NCBI GenBank assembly: GCA_948567375.1 | Contig: OX419756.1 | Location: 31,634,333-31,698,332 of the forward strand | DNA: 64,000 nt | Origin: Lunularia cruciata | Taxonomy: Eukaryota > Streptophyta > Marchantiopsida > Lunulariales > Lunulariaceae | Reading direction: 5' to 3' | Shown: in pieces, positions 11,316 to 25,057 of the stretch | How the letters are laid out: every line of letters starts with the position of its first letter | Position numbering within the stretch: position 1 is the first letter of the stretch | Notes under the pieces: generated by a model | What the model was told of the DNA's origin: nothing | Databases searched by the model: none | What the model saw: the letters and a program-made list of their open reading frames with translations, nothing else | Made by a program: the position numbers and the translations under genes

Positions 11316-12431
11316 TTAAAGATACGGGGCAAGTTTCAAGCATGTACAGTAACCACTTCTTCTGCATTCAGGGTGCTTCACCTTGGTGTCGATCTTGGGT
11401 ACAATATTGAGCTCAACATTTGAATCTCCGTCGGCTATTCCCCTTTCCCTTGCTGCAGCATAGTCGTTTTCTTCCTTAGGACTCATCGCTAAGAAGTACT
11501 GTTCTTGTTCTAGATCTTGAGCAAGTTGTCCAACTTCATATGTCCCCGTAATGTCTGGGTGCATCTTCTTCGTAGCTTCTGGATGCTTTGTCTTCGAGAC
11601 GAGATCCAACAGAACTCCCAATGTCCCGAGCTCTTCTTCAGTACGCCTCAGAGTATTTTTCAGACGAGACATTTCCAACTTGATTGTATCTTCTGTGAGC
11701 AGAGAAAGAAGAGATTTCTTCTTGGATAACGCTTCTGGACGAAGGGGAAATATCGAGGTGTAAGTAGTGGGCTTCGATCGGCGGACTGCAGAGCCTGATT
11801 CAGAAGAACTGATATGTCTTCTCTTCTCGCGAGCTGCTTCTTTTAGGTATGTCTTACCCTGAGGTATACTATCAGAATGCTTACCAGAATCTGAAGCTGG
11901 AATGGACTCAACTTCAACAGGGCTGCATTTCGGGTTCAAACGAGGTGGTGGTGTGTAACGTTCTGGGTGTCTTATGAGAGGCGGGTCAGAAGGAACTGGA
12001 CGTCCTTTCCTATGTGCCATCTGCAACTGATTCTTATGCTTTGCGGAAGCATAGGATGCCCAATTCACCTCAATATTGAGCAGTCGTTCCGCGTATAAGC
12101 CCCTGGCAAGCGTAGTTGTCAGAATGTTGTTCACTGGACTTCGATGTCCATCGACAACTTTCGTCAGCTCTATAACTTCTGCTGGACGTATCATCTTGCA
12201 GTTGTGAAGATGGTACCCAGTAGTGTCCCTTCGTCCAAAACAGGTCTCGAGCATTGCTGGAGTAACCATCTGATTTGTAATCTCATTGGGAAGAATACCT
12301 TTGGCTGGTAAGTTGCATACTAGTGCAAAATACTCTGGACTCCTCCAGTACAGCTCCCAGCTCCAATCATTCCCCTTCATCTTCGTCGTGTCTCTCTTTC
12401 TTCCGGCCCTCCCTTGCCCTCGTGTCCTCAT
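11316..12431 (-). CDS. Unknown, possibly lineage-specific protein (about 371 aa)
   Basis: I do not recognise this family. The frame opens at a non-ATG codon at 12,461. A splice-like CAG/GTGAGT lies at its 5' edge, and the first ATG is at 12,431 (MRTRGQGRAGRKRD). After a basic N-terminus comes the most structured part, about residues 25-145: WSWELYWRSPEYFALVCNLP, then an ILPNEITNQMVTPAMLETCF segment and LLNIEVNWASYA. The middle (about 150-240) is proline-rich, Ser-rich and basic. A helical segment follows (about 245-300, DTIKLEMSRLKNTLRRTEEEL), which could form a coiled coil. The end is Cys-containing (HPECRRSGYCTCLK). There is no signal peptide or membrane helix. A GTAAGT donor sits 11 nt beyond the stop (11,304-11,303), suggesting a 3' UTR intron or a spliced alternative C-terminus. 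Confidence 0.65.
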   Translation of the reverse strand: MRTRGQGRAGRKRDTTKMKGNDWSWELYWRSPEYFALVCNLPAKGILPNEITNQMVTPAMLETCFGRRDTTGYHLHNCKMIRPAEVIELTKVVDGHRSPVNNILTTTLARGLYAERLLNIEVNWASYASAKHKNQLQMAHRKGRPVPSDPPLIRHPERYTPPPRLNPKCSPVEVESIPASDSGKHSDSIPQGKTYLKEAAREKRRHISSSESGSAVRRSKPTTYTSIFPLRPEALSKKKSLLSLLTEDTIKLEMSRLKNTLRRTEEELGTLGVLLDLVSKTKHPEATKKMHPDITGTYEVGQLAQDLEQEQYFLAMSPKEENDYAAARERGIADGDSNVELNIVPKIDTKVKHPECRRSGYCTCLKLAPYL

Positions 12432-13518
12432 AGTTATTTCTCTTTCACTCACCTGGATCAAACAAGCATCAGTTCCATGGATTTCAAAGGTCTACACCTT
12501 TAACCTCTTATCACATCTACGTTGCTCCTAGTATTATCCCAGCATCAAGCATGAGCATATGGGGAAATGAACATACGCTTACAATGCGTACACATTGCTG
12601 CATCTGAAAGAAGAATATCAGCAGACAATACCTCAGATAAATTGCGTGGGAGAGCTTAGAGCTATGAACATAACAGAGGGCAAGGAATTCAACACACGTA
12701 AAGACAGAAGATGTGTATAGAAGATTTATCACGCGAAGAAACAAATGGAGTAATTCTCTAAAGCTCTAGTAACGGAGATAGAGTGCTGAAACTTCTGGGA
12801 AGCAATTTACTCGTCTGAATCTGAAGACTCGAGCAACCCCTCTGCAGTCCCTTGTATATATCGACCTGGTGTGAACCACTATGAACCAATCTAAGACTCG
12901 AGGTTCATCAAAGTTGGAAATCAACCCCACCAGACGTACTTAGTTTAGATAGTGACCTTCGCACACAAATTGGTTAGAAGTCAACATCTGCAGAGCCCTT
13001 CGAGTACGACTTTATTTGAGTGTAGTTCATACACGGTAGTTTAGGCAGTGAAATCAAAGGGGACTCCAGAATATGACACTTTACCGTGCATAATGAAACG
13101 AAGTTTAGGGTGTTTAGGAACTTATAATGAAAAATGAGTGTTTCCATTTGTACCACATCTCTCTTACTGTAGATGGTTCATTCTTCGCATTTTTCCAGGT
13201 GTAAAACCAATCCCGCAACTGTTAGCATATAACTCGTAGAACTCGAAGTTCTTGGAGACATTTAAAGAATGTCCAAGGCTCTATCTTATCTAAAGTACAT
13301 AATGTGTACAAAAGATTAAGGAGGATTGAACTGGAACAACGAAAGGAGAAACAATTTGGAGTCACTAATCATGTCCTGCAACTCTCATCAGTTTCAATAT
13401 GATAAGGTAATTTTTGGTAGTACACTTCCGCGCTTGCTGTGTCTGCCCTGGTCCAGCAAATCAGAAGGAGTGTTGATAGATCGATAAATATATGTGTTAT
13501 GGTTTGCTAAAGCCTTTC
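12432..13518. other. Upstream flank of the 12.4 kb gene, no gene seen
   Basis: Only short frames occur. Leader exons and the promoter of the minus-strand gene are expected here, but I could not place a start site with confidence. Confidence 0.4.
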
Positions 13519-13589
13519 AGTGTGTTGACTGACCGTCATGGTTGTTGTACATCCTCCTAATTACAACCATGAAGGTCTGTCAACACACT
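13519..13589. repeat. 27-bp imperfect inverted repeat (hairpin, loop 17 nt)
   Basis: Arms 13,519-13,545 and 13,563-13,589 are complementary at 25 of 27 positions, with two single mismatches and no bulges. The loop is 17 nt. The foldback is 71 nt long and its arms hold about 21-nt segments, as a compact plant microRNA precursor would. A small MITE-like or other palindromic element is an alternative. I cannot match the arms to a known microRNA. Confidence 0.9.
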
Positions 13590-16500
13590 CCTAAATTTAA
13601 TCAGAGGTATTAGAGGGTGATCGATACTTTTTAAGGAGACAAGACAGAAAGAGTGTATAGGCATGTTACGATATATATTCACAAGCTAGATTCATGTACC
13701 TGGTTCGTTCTGAAACGTAGGCACATTTGATTTGTTATTGATATTAATATGGTTTTGGTATCCTTGGTAAATAAAACTCCCCTTGTTCACTTTTTGCATT
13801 TGATGTAAGAGTGTCCAGCCAAGTGAAGGTTCATATATGGTTCTGAAAATACTAGGATTTTGTTATAAAATTGGCACAGATAAATAAGGATGCTTATTTT
13901 TCCTATTTTGAAAAGACATATTGAGTTCAGTGCTCGTTATCAATTATTTCAATTGGAAGAGAGGAAGAAACTTTAAACTGTTGATTTGTGCAAAGTCAGT
14001 AAAATGATGGAGATACATGGACAGGGTATTGTGGCTTATTATCGACAGCGTGTTAAATATACCTACACAATACTAAAATAATGAAGTGGTTGCGTTTCCA
14101 GATAGTTTTCTTTGCCTTAAAACAATAAAATAAAAAAATTAACCCGCATATATTTAGATTCAAAAGTGCATATCTTTTAATCAAGCTCTACTAGACATAG
14201 TGAGTATTATAAGAATCTATGTATTCTTCTTTTCTTATTTTTATGAATAAGATGAAACTTGTCCTTGAAGCTAACCTCTTGTTAAAATTATTGATATACA
14301 TTTGATGGTAATAATACTAATACTTACCAATATAAATACCTAATAATAATAATCATCATCATCATCATCATCTTAAGACATGAACATGTTTGATGTTTTA
14401 GTATCTTTTAGTATCCACTTATATTTTAGCAAAGTTGATTTTTACTTTTACAATTATATCTCAAAATAGCATCAATGACTAAGTATTATAAAAATATATT
14501 ATATTAGATAATTACAAAAGCATGAGCATGAACCATAGCAATCATGTTCATAATTGAATCAAATATGGTTTTCTTAGATGAAAAATCTTTGCTTAAATAG
14601 TAAATCTTCTACTCTAAATTAAAATTAAAATTGAATTTATTTAACTCTTCTTTATGTCTGAATATTCATTATAATTACATTTATTTATCTCTATTTGCAA
14701 CCAGTATACAAATATTTACTGCTTATGTGACAACATATCGACATAAGAATACAATTATCTCTATAATCAACATTATATTCATGTGCTTATCTAAAAAATT
14801 TGATAAATAAAATCAAGAATTCAGGATAAATGTATATGTAGATTCCTCTTCATATTTTCTTCTACAAGACCACTTGGTACTACAAATAAAATCAATAGAT
14901 TTTTGGAATATGAAACTTTTCAAGGAAAATCAAAAGCTGTCTAAAAGGTTAAATTTAAGCACTTTTTTTCAAGTTTTGTTATGTCAAAGGCTGATGCTTA
15001 TAGCTCTATTTTCTTAATTTTAGACTTTAAGATTACTAACTTTCAAGAAAATTCAAAATTTCCTTAAATCCTCCGATTAAGTAATTTGGATTGTATTCAA
15101 ATGATCTATGGGTATATTTTTCAACAGTTTCTCAAAGAGAAAGTTTAAGCCTCCATCTTTGTACAATCTTAATTTTTTAGAATAAAATTGGATACTTACA
15201 TCTTCTTATGTTTTGCTTGATTGGTATTATTCTAATTCTTCTCAATTTTTATATCTTTTCTCGGGAAATTTAATTTTTTCAATAATTATGAAATTTTAAG
15301 AAATAAATTACGCAAAATTTCTATCTTCCAATAAATTAATGAGAAACATTACCCATGATTTTATTATCTCCTTATATTATATGTTTTCAAGAATATTGAT
15401 AAGTTGAAGTGACAAATAAATAGGATATGGATATTTAATCATTAAAATTATAAAATCAAAGGAATTTATTTAAGTTTTATTTCCTAAGTTAACTTGTATT
15501 TTCTAAGTTGTTTGCAAGAAAAGCATATTCTATATAACTTGCTTTCTCTCCAATATTACTGAGTATGTTGTGTAGGATGCTCTTGATCTCCAAAAAACCA
15601 CTCCATATGTATGATCGAGTTTGATGACCTGTTGAATATGACGATGCATAATTATTGAAATAAAATATATAATAGTCAAATCTTCTTTCTATCTTATATC
15701 TTCCTTTCATTGCTCAAATTCTCTCATATCCATCTCTATCTTGGTAGAAGATATCAATATGTGTATAACAAACCTAATGCTGCTACTTCATGAATCATTG
15801 GAACTTACATAGACTATAATATTTTGGGATTATATTAAAAAATCACTTATCAAAAATAATTTCCCATTTTAACACAAATTTATATTACTCTTGCTATGTG
15901 AAATTTTTAATTGGGGTGCAAAATTTAAGGGTTTTTTTGGTCTTCTTTTGTTGCGTTGATAATTTTGATATAAGTGTTTTTTTATCTCTTGCAAAGAGAT
16001 AATTAGTACAATAAAAAATTATTCTGTACTTTCTCCAATTTATATACCTTTAATTTGACTTGAATTAGGCAAGATGATTTGGAGCTTGTTGGTATCAAAC
16101 ACTTATTACTTACAATAATCAAATTATTTAACACTCGTGTAATTTTCTTCTTGTTGAATTTTTATGTTTTAGGTCATGATTTTACTCTTGTTAAATGAAA
16201 CCACTTCCATTTAAGGTGATAAATTTATATGTTGCATTTCTTAAATCATAAGGTAATTTATGGTTATATTTGCCATGACTATTACAATCAAAGTTATGAT
16301 AATATAGATTTTAAACCAAATTAATGAACACATGTATATTTTACCTTGTAAATGCAATAAATATCTTTATAGATTTATTTGTAGTATATAATATTAAATA
16401 AGTCAAATAATATTAATTTAATTGATGAAATGGTAATTAATCATGATATAGATGCAAAGTATTAATGGTTTGTTAGTAACTTTTCAAGAGTTTACAAATT

Positions 16501-17699
16501 CTATCCTTCCTATTCTCATTCTTATACCAATACCGGATCAAAAAGAATAAATAAGGAGTAAGGAAATTTTTTGATGAATCAAGAATATACTATGAATACT
16601 GTAGATAGCCCATGTGATAACAAAACATTGACCAAAAAGTGATATAACATTATTAATAGGTTGTTCTCTTGAGGATATGGATCAGGAATTATTAGAATTA
16701 AAGAGAAGTATCAATATCTTGCAATTTTCTTCATCATTGCGTATTTAAATTCTTGGGCAAGAAAAACTCCCAAAAGAGTGTAGTGTAACCCCTTGTGGTG
16801 AACTATAACAAACAGAAAATTAAAGTCATCACTTTCATTACAAGTTTAATTCCAAATTAATCCTAAAGGTGATGATTCATTCAACCCAAACTAGCCACTT
16901 CATAACAAAGATATCAACTTCAAAGGCTGCATATTACTCTTCCCTACAAGCATAACTTCAAAGACTTCTTTACATTGGAAATTAGTCTTTGCTTTTAACA
17001 TTTTGTGGTACTTCCAATACTACAACTCTTTTCTGATCTGTCAAGGTATTGCTTTGCTCCTTCAAAGTCTCAAGGATCACACTTCAATTAAGTACAAATG
17101 TTTCCTTATACTCAAGCACCTAAATTCCTACAACAGATTTTCTCACACCTACTTTGACAAAGATAACCATAAATAATTGGAATTAAGGCAACAATGACAA
17201 AGAGTTTTGGCTCTTTTGTTCTATTAATGAATACTTATAGTTATACTCCTATTACTCTAACTTGTAGAGATCTAAAGGTTGAAGTACTACATAGATCTAT
17301 TTCCTACATCTTCATTGTACATTTTGGGCCTTATCTTATCTTATATTCTTACATGTAGGTCAATTAGGCACCTTATAAGTTTCAAGGAAGGTATAAATTC
17401 TTCCCCAAAGACAACTTACAAATTTTGTACTTTGGTCTTACTACTTCAAAAGTTTCTATAACTGCAAATGTCTACAACTACTTAGATTTACAACTACAAA
17501 GAACTTATTTCAATGAAGTGTCTTGGTCTTAAGTTATACTGCAAGGAATTACCTTCATCTTTAAAATTCCTAAGCAAAAGTTTAGTATGCTCCTTGTAAT
17601 CTACTATTTCTAATAGATAGGTACACAATCTTAGTGAGCTTCCTATTTGTATTTTCACTAAGTCTAACAACTAGCTAGTCCCCACTTTCTTCTTTGTAT
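13590..17699. other. AT-rich DNA without recognisable gene
   Basis: Only short low-complexity frames are present. A compound microsatellite, TAA then TCA units, lies at 14,341-14,373. I found no LTR ends or transposase motifs here; it is probably old decayed mobile DNA. Confidence 0.5.
14341..14373. repeat. Compound (TAA)n(TCA)n microsatellite
   Basis: Perfect trinucleotide runs read directly: four TAA units followed by about six ATC/TCA units. Confidence 0.9.
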
Positions 17700-19050
17700 G
17701 TCTTTCCCTCCAACTTCTAGACCTACAATTATAGCTGATGTAGATTCAACTTCATTACCTTTCCTTGAGCTGCTTCCTCCACATCCCTACAAATTGATCT
17801 CAAGCTTCTTCTTGCTGCTTGATTGCCTTCAACTTTTCCTCTTCTAAGTGCTAGTTCAAGATCTCTACTTCCTTCTTCAACTCCTCCTACATTTGGGGTT
17901 GATTAACTTCACTCTCATTTTTCATTTTTTCTCCTTCTTCAATTCCTCAATTAGGTGCTCCAACTAGATTGCAACCTCCTTTTGTTACTTGGACATCTAC
18001 ATTTCTAAGGTAAATACTCTGATCTTGGTAGTCTTTACTTTGTCCAAATACTTACCACTTCTTTGATGGAGGCCTTTAGTTGGTCTTTGTCTTTGAGTTG
18101 CTTATGCTTCTATTCTAGCCAAAGGGCTCTTGGTTTGCCTAACAACTTCAGAATATCTTCTTCATACTGATCATGATCCACTACAAGTGAGATGTTCTAT
18201 CTTTTCACTTCAAAATTTTCTTGTACAAGTGCATTCATCTTCTTCACCTCCTCCTTGTATAGGTTGTTTGTCTTCTCCATCTCCTCCGTCTATATGGCTT
18301 CCTTTGTACTCCAAGTGTAGATGGTCTTGTGGAGCCTTTGAACAAGTGTGGTATAATTTACCATATCAGGTTAGGCTTCTTGATATTATGGCAAATGAAG
18401 TTCCATCAATTACAGTGCTAATCCCACAAATAGAATATAAAATTTTCCCATTCCTTCACTATAACCGCTTCTTCTTCTTCTTCTTGCACTCCTCCTTTGT
18501 CAATAGATTCACTCCCACGTAGAAGAGTATGGCAAAAGAGGCTAGGTGAGTCACTCCACCACCTTCTTTGAACTCCTTGTGTAAACTCCTTGCTTGGAAT
18601 AAAAACATATTTTCTCACTTGATAGGCTCTCCTTGGTACAAGTATTCAAAGAAGATAGCTTGGTTGTTAGTGAGGTAAGTTTTTCTCTTTGGCTTGAACA
18701 ACTTCATAATTGCTTTAGTCAATGTTCTTTGGGTTGGATCATTGTAACTACTCATCCTCCATCTATTGTTCTTGGACCCCTTGTCTATGAAAGATGGCTT
18801 AATGTAGTCATCTAGGGCTTTCTCTAGTAGCCCAAACTTTAAGGCCAATGTTATTGACCTTTTTGGTTCTACATCAATACCCAAAACTATTTTCCAATTC
18901 TCTTTGGTCTAATTGTAGGGTTTCCTCTCAAGTCCCATTGTTCTCTCCTCGTTCCCTTCATCTCATAAATAATCCCAAAGTCATTTAACTCCTAATTCCA
19001 AAGCAAGAAAGAGAGGTCCTTGCTTTAGATTACATCACTAATATAGTGAA
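17700..19050 (-). pseudogene. Degenerate unknown transposon-like ORF, copy 1, with coiled-coil tail
   Basis: The minus strand carries a long coding relic broken by stops and frameshifts. Its best-preserved part (18,615-18,884) includes LALKFGLLEKALDDYIKPSF and then NQAIFFEYLYQGEP. A GGGVTHLASFAILFYVGVNL segment lies just past the first stop. Further downstream (toward 17,700) the relic turns into Glu/Lys-rich, coiled-coil-like sequence. The same order of segments recurs at 26.9-29.15 kb on the same strand, which shows it is a dispersed repeat with a former protein. I do not recognise the family; a gag-like or accessory protein of a transposon is one possibility. Confidence 0.5.
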
Positions 19051-19089
19051 TTGACCATGTATTGATTATTGGGCTACAAATAATAGCTT

Positions 19090-19173
19090 TATGGATCTCC
19101 TCATGGTTTCTAGACAAATACCATGGTTTATTGATCTTCCTCATGGGTTTCTAGATGAATACCCATGTTTCTT
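19090..19173. repeat. Short imperfect direct repeat of about 40 bp
   Basis: Two adjacent units read tggatctcctcatggtttct and tgatcttcctcatgggtttct, each followed by agan-gaataccatg-type sequence. This is a local duplication in non-coding AT-rich DNA. Confidence 0.6.
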
Positions 19174-22100
19174 ATCAAAGATGGTCTAGGTATGAAGGCT
19201 TGCTAAGACTTTAAATCTTTGAGCTCACTTAGACTTGATTGGCAAAAAAGTGAAATTGATTTTTGCACCTGGTTTTATAGCCATATTTTTCAATCATCAT
19301 TATTCAAAGACCAAATAATCAATGAGCCATCACTTTCCACACATGCAAGCCCTTCTCTAAATGAAAATGGTCTTTGGTTGAAGTTCTTTAACCAAGTGGT
19401 GTTGCATTCAAATTGATGTATAATCTTTGGGTCCAAAGATCCTTTGTACTTGAGTTCTTTGCCTCCAACCACCCTTGGTCTTGACTCCTTCATCATCCTC
19501 CGTTTAGAGTGCCTTTGGCTTTGTACTTGTTCACTTTGTAGTATGACATGTATAGACATATCTCCAAAGGAAACTCAACTAAGAAGTTTCCTTTGCTAAA
19601 GAAGAAAATATTTTGCATATTCACAAACAAGAGTGAAATAAATTAAAAAATAAATTTTATAAAAATGGGTGCACCAGCACCCAATATCTTATTATATAGA
19701 GAAGTACATTAATAACTTGCTAGCATATTTAACTTCTTAATAATATTCTATACCTTATAACCCAAAAAATCTTGCATGTGTTGGTGCACATACTAGCTTA
19801 TTTTGCTTAAAGTATAACTTTTGGTACATAGTTCTTTCCACTTTATATAAAAATTAGAATCTAGTAATTAGAAATATTTTGTTGATAATACACTCTTCTT
19901 CAATTTTTGGAATTTCAATAAATCTATGTTATCTTAATGAAACTATATCAACAAAACAAGACCATTTGGGTGTACTTAGTATGTTAATATTTAATGCACA
20001 AGGTCTTTGGTATTATGTGTAAGACTTGACCAAGAGGAGAGATCTTTCCAAAATCTTTCAGGGAAAATTTTGGTAGAGTAAGAAGACACTCTCTATACTT
20101 GTCTAAAGTCAAAGAAAATTATTGGACTTTGTGGAGTCCTCTAGATATTGAGCACATTAAATTTTTTTATACAAGAGAGTAGTCCCACAAAGGCCTTTGT
20201 TGGACTGTCTATCCTTAAAAATATTCCTAGATATTTTGTAACTACTTTTTATGAAATCTCTCAAGTACTATAGATTTCTACAATGTTGCTTTTCAACCAT
20301 AATTTTTACTAGGGTAGGTCAACAACCATAGATGATAGATGAATGGCCAATCATAATGATAGTTGCTTTTTCAAGTTATACATAGATAAATGCACAAAAA
20401 AATTGCATCTTCTTTTTTCTTGGTTGAATGCTCTTAACGGATATTTACATGCAAGCACCTAAAGCTCAAAGCTCACCACATCAAGGTTTTTGGTTAGCTT
20501 AAATTAATTCCATTGCAGTGGATCAAGAGTTTCTATCAAGATTGAGGAAGACTAGTACAATGACCACTCAACAAATGAGGAAGAGGTCAGATCAAGCTCA
20601 ATATCTCAAGAAGAGCTTATCTCAAACTTTGATTTTCCTACTTTAAAAGATCATGATCTTGAATATAATCAGAAAGATGTTGTTGATAAAATTAAAAATC
20701 AACCTTTTGAGTCTGAATAATTAATTTAACAAAGCTAGAGTAGATAAATTGACTTTGCACATTTAAATAACTTCATGAGAAGCGCCAAGAAAGTCCAAAC
20801 ATAGCTCAAGAAAATCTCTATTCAAGCTCATCAATCATTTCCCTCCAGATATTACAATCCATATACTAGCAAAGCATGAAACTCTTACTTATACTTTTAG
20901 AATTAAGTAATTTTTTATGTAGAGCAATTTAGGATATAAACACTTAGGATTTAATGAACCACCACTCTGCTTATGCTTATGTATATATACTTGAGTTCTT
21001 AGTGCTTGAAATGTAAAGTTCCTCTAAAATAGTCATTCTTACCACCTAGCATCTTACCTTAGGTGTGTTTTATTGTGCCTAGCTTTAGGTATGTTCTATG
21101 TTTTGTGACTATATTGCTAGGCTATGTCTTATCTTTGGATGATATGATTAATAGTGAGACTTTCAGCTAACTGCTATTGTATGCACTCAAGAGTATCCAC
21201 TCTAGTGAGATTGAGAGAGCTAAGTGCTAGGATATTTGATACATCAAAAGTCAAAATGACAAAAGATAAAAGGTCAACTTTATACAATGATAACAATGTT
21301 TCTCATATTTCATTCATTTATCATTGTAGTTGGAGCTCTACTTTATAGTATCTTATTAGGAGAGATTATAACCTTGAATATGATTTTGAGGAATATAGAA
21401 AGGATTAAAATGTGAGAATTAAAATGAGATTACAAAGGATTTGGTTACGGATGCATCCACTTTTGAACAATTTCAGAGTTTATACTTATTGTCTTGCAGA
21501 GTTTGAGCATCCTTGGCAACTAAGCAAGTAGATTTATAAAAGGAGAAAGGGAAGGTTGGATTGAGCATGGAAAATGGAGTGGAGTCAAGGAAGCTTAAAA
21601 ACAAGGAAAAGTTTTTAAAATATCAAAGGGAAGCACACAAATGTTAAAGAAGTAGCCACGGAGCAAGTAGGTAAGCCTTAGCACACGATTGGGTAAAAAG
21701 GTCATGTTTTTTGACTCATCTATTAAGTGAAATTTTCAAAGTTCAAAAAAGGAGAGACGAAAAGATCTATAGTGCAATTGATTATTGGGAAGGTTTGCAA
21801 GAAATGTCATGTTGAATATAAGGAGGTTTATCTCTCCTTTTTGAGGAGTGTACTCTAAAAGACCACTGGAGGGTGAGCTTGAAGGATATCCAATAAGAAT
21901 ATGAAATCTTGATGTTTATGGGGATAATACTATTCTCCAACTTCATCGCTAATGACAAATTATTTTACTATTGGTTCTTGAAAGGCTAAGAATGATTGTA
22001 GAGAGAAGACTATCCTCCAAATTCCAAAGCTAATTCCAAAGTTGTTGACTATTCATTCTTGGAAGGCTAAGAATATCTTATAGCCTCAAATGGATGCTCC

Positions 22101-25057
22101 AGACAAATACACAACAAAGAAAACTAAGAGCAAAGGTACTTCTAAAGGGTAATCATACAAGAAAACATATCTTTCACGTCTCAAATATTGCATCAAATAT
22201 TGCTTCAAATTGCATATCATCTCTTGGTACATCTTGCACTTTATTTCTTACTTAGAAATTGGACTAGGTCGATGGGAAGCATGTACTAAGTTTAAGACTT
22301 TTAGAGTAACAAGGGATGACATTTAATCAATTCGTGGGGAATTCAAGTTAATGAAGAGGAGATGGGAAGAGGAAGAAAAATCACTAAGGCTGTAATGTTT
22401 ATCATAGACAATGTAAACAAGTCCAAGTGTAAAGAGTGTGGGGAAAGGAGGATACTCTAGCAAAAAAGAAGATGTTGGATAAGATAACCTTACCAAAAGA
22501 GTAGAAAATTCTAGAGTTGATCAATGAGAAGAAATTCTAATACATGTGCAAGATAACTTTTAGTATGTAGAAGTATACTTATAGATGAGTATATTGTACC
22601 AAATCAATTTTATGAAAGCTACAATATTTCTTGAGCAATTTTGTAAGAAGTGCCTATTTTGATGGTTTGCCAAGCTCAATCAATCAAGGACTTCCAAAAA
22701 ATAGTACTCAAATGGCAAAGATAATTTTTTTCCCATTTAAATGTAAGAACTCTTTAACATTGTATATATTTATAATAAGGATATGCAAATTATTGAGATT
22801 GAATCTTGTTCCCTTGTCTTTGAATTTTATCTTTCATCCTTGAATCTTCTTCTCTTGTACTTGATAGCCAAAGAAGCTTCACTTTGTAGTAGGATGTCAA
22901 AATTCTTGAAATTGAATTTTTTTTCTTTAATCATTGAATCTAGTTGCTTTTACCAATAAATTAGTGTTCATACCAAATTAAATAGGTTCTTTGAGAATTA
23001 AATCCTGTTTTTTCACCACTAAATATTATTTTTTTATAGTCACTTCTTGTTCTTGGATATAAGAAATTTGTGATGTCTCAAAATTTGAATCTCATTCTCC
23101 AAAATTTTCATATATTCATCTTTAATCTTTGAATTTTGTCTCTTGTACTTGAATTTACAACTTGGATCTATAAAAATTGAAAGTGGTTCTTGAAATTGAA
23201 TCAAGTTCTTATCAACTTTAAACTTTGATCTTTTATCTTTCAATTGCATTCTCTTGTTTTTCATAAATTGAATTTTGTCCTTCTCCTTGCATCTAGTTCT
23301 ATAAAAAATCTAGTTCAAAAGGATGTTTGTTTGGCTTTTTTTCAACTTCCTTTTTCTTCAAATCTTGTTCTTTAGTCTATTATTTTATTTTATATATTTA
23401 TAAATAAGTTGTACAATTTTCCATAATGTGATGAAAAATCATCATAGGACTAGATTGCAAATTGCTAAATAGATAGCCATTTCAATTTGAGTATAATATG
23501 CTTTGTGTTTGACTTGGTTCAAATATGTATGTTGCATAGAAGTCCAAAAAAATTCTATGACTCATTTATACTCATAGCTTAATAGTTTTATGCCATGTTC
23601 AATATTCTTTATAGACATGACATCTTCATCTATGTACATGTACCTCTTATGTAATAAATATGTGAATATAGTAGTTGCACTTAAGTTAAAGTATGCTGAA
23701 TTTGTGCTTCATAAAATCAAACCCTTTCTATAACCTTATCATTTTATCTTAAGTCCAACAATTTCCCTTTTGATCTTCACTCTTCAACCACTCAAATTTT
23801 AATTGATTGAGAGATAATAGTGATCTTTTTTATAATCTCTTATGCTTCTCTTTGTAGGTACATCTATAATCACCAAGAATTCATTATAAATTCAATTCAC
23901 ATTATGTGGGAATACTTATTATATATATGGGAATAGTTACTCCTATATATGTGGGAATAGTTATTCCTAAAGCCTAACTATCTAATTATGTAGAATGGTT
24001 ATATCTTAGTATGACCCTAAGCACACTATATCAACATATATCGATGGTCCATTGTGGTACACTAGTACTTATTATTTCAATAATATATATTTTTATTTTT
24101 AATCTTAAAACCAATTCTTGTGGTAGATTTTCTAAAATGCACTTTAAATTATGTACAAATTGCATCAAAGCAACTTTGCAATTTGTATTTATCAAGTAAG
24201 CTATTCTTTCTCTACAAAAATAGTTACTTAATCTCATCTAGAAGTGCTATATTTTGATATTATACTATAGATATCCATCACAAAACACTAAAAGTCAAGA
24301 CAATTCTACTTCTAAGATTTTTTATAAATAAAATTATTGTGTATTACATACAATCAGAAATTTTAGTAGCATTTGCTTTGATATTAATTTGCATAGATGG
24401 TGTTTCATAATATGACTAGTCCTTGTGCTCAATGCATTACCCAATACAAAAGACAAACTTAAGCAAAAAAAGCATGAAATTTTACAGGCTTGTAGTCAAT
24501 GAGATCCTTAAATTTGTACAAAATCATGATAATATTATGAATTATATGCATCATAAACACAAACTTCTATCAAATCCATCATAAGATATCAAGAAATCTA
24601 TTGCTTGAGAACTCAACATAGACTCTATAAATTTGGTGGCCATCATCTCAAGTAAGCAACTTAGGTTATCAAAATGAATTATAGTTATTACGACTTCTAT
24701 TAAATTTATCATAAGCCAGGAAATCCATTGCAAGCAATGAGTTATAGGTCAATATAATTCTTTACTCTATAATCATTTATTTTTAGGCATCAAGAATATA
24801 GATTTTTGTATTAATTCAAATGCAAAAATTTTCATGTTTTGGTAGAAAAAGCCCATACAATGTTGAGAATGTTGAGCATGTGGTTTTGTGATACATCCTA
24901 TATCCTAAGCCCAACAATTTAATAATATTGAGCTTTTGGTGGTGTCATATGTCTTATTGTCCTAAGGTCTAAAAGACTCAATTTTTAGGAGTGCATTATT
25001 GAAATCCTCTCAATGTTTTAAGTTTGTTTAAACATATTCATTGACCATCTGAAACCA
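19174..25057. other. AT-rich DNA without recognisable gene
   Basis: Frames are short and of low complexity. Purine-rich plus-strand sequence at 20.4-22.5 kb could be decayed coding DNA but gives no recognisable motif. Near 23,905-23,970 a GGGAATA-TTA motif is repeated three times at about 22-bp spacing. It may be a remnant of an LTR end. Confidence 0.45.
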
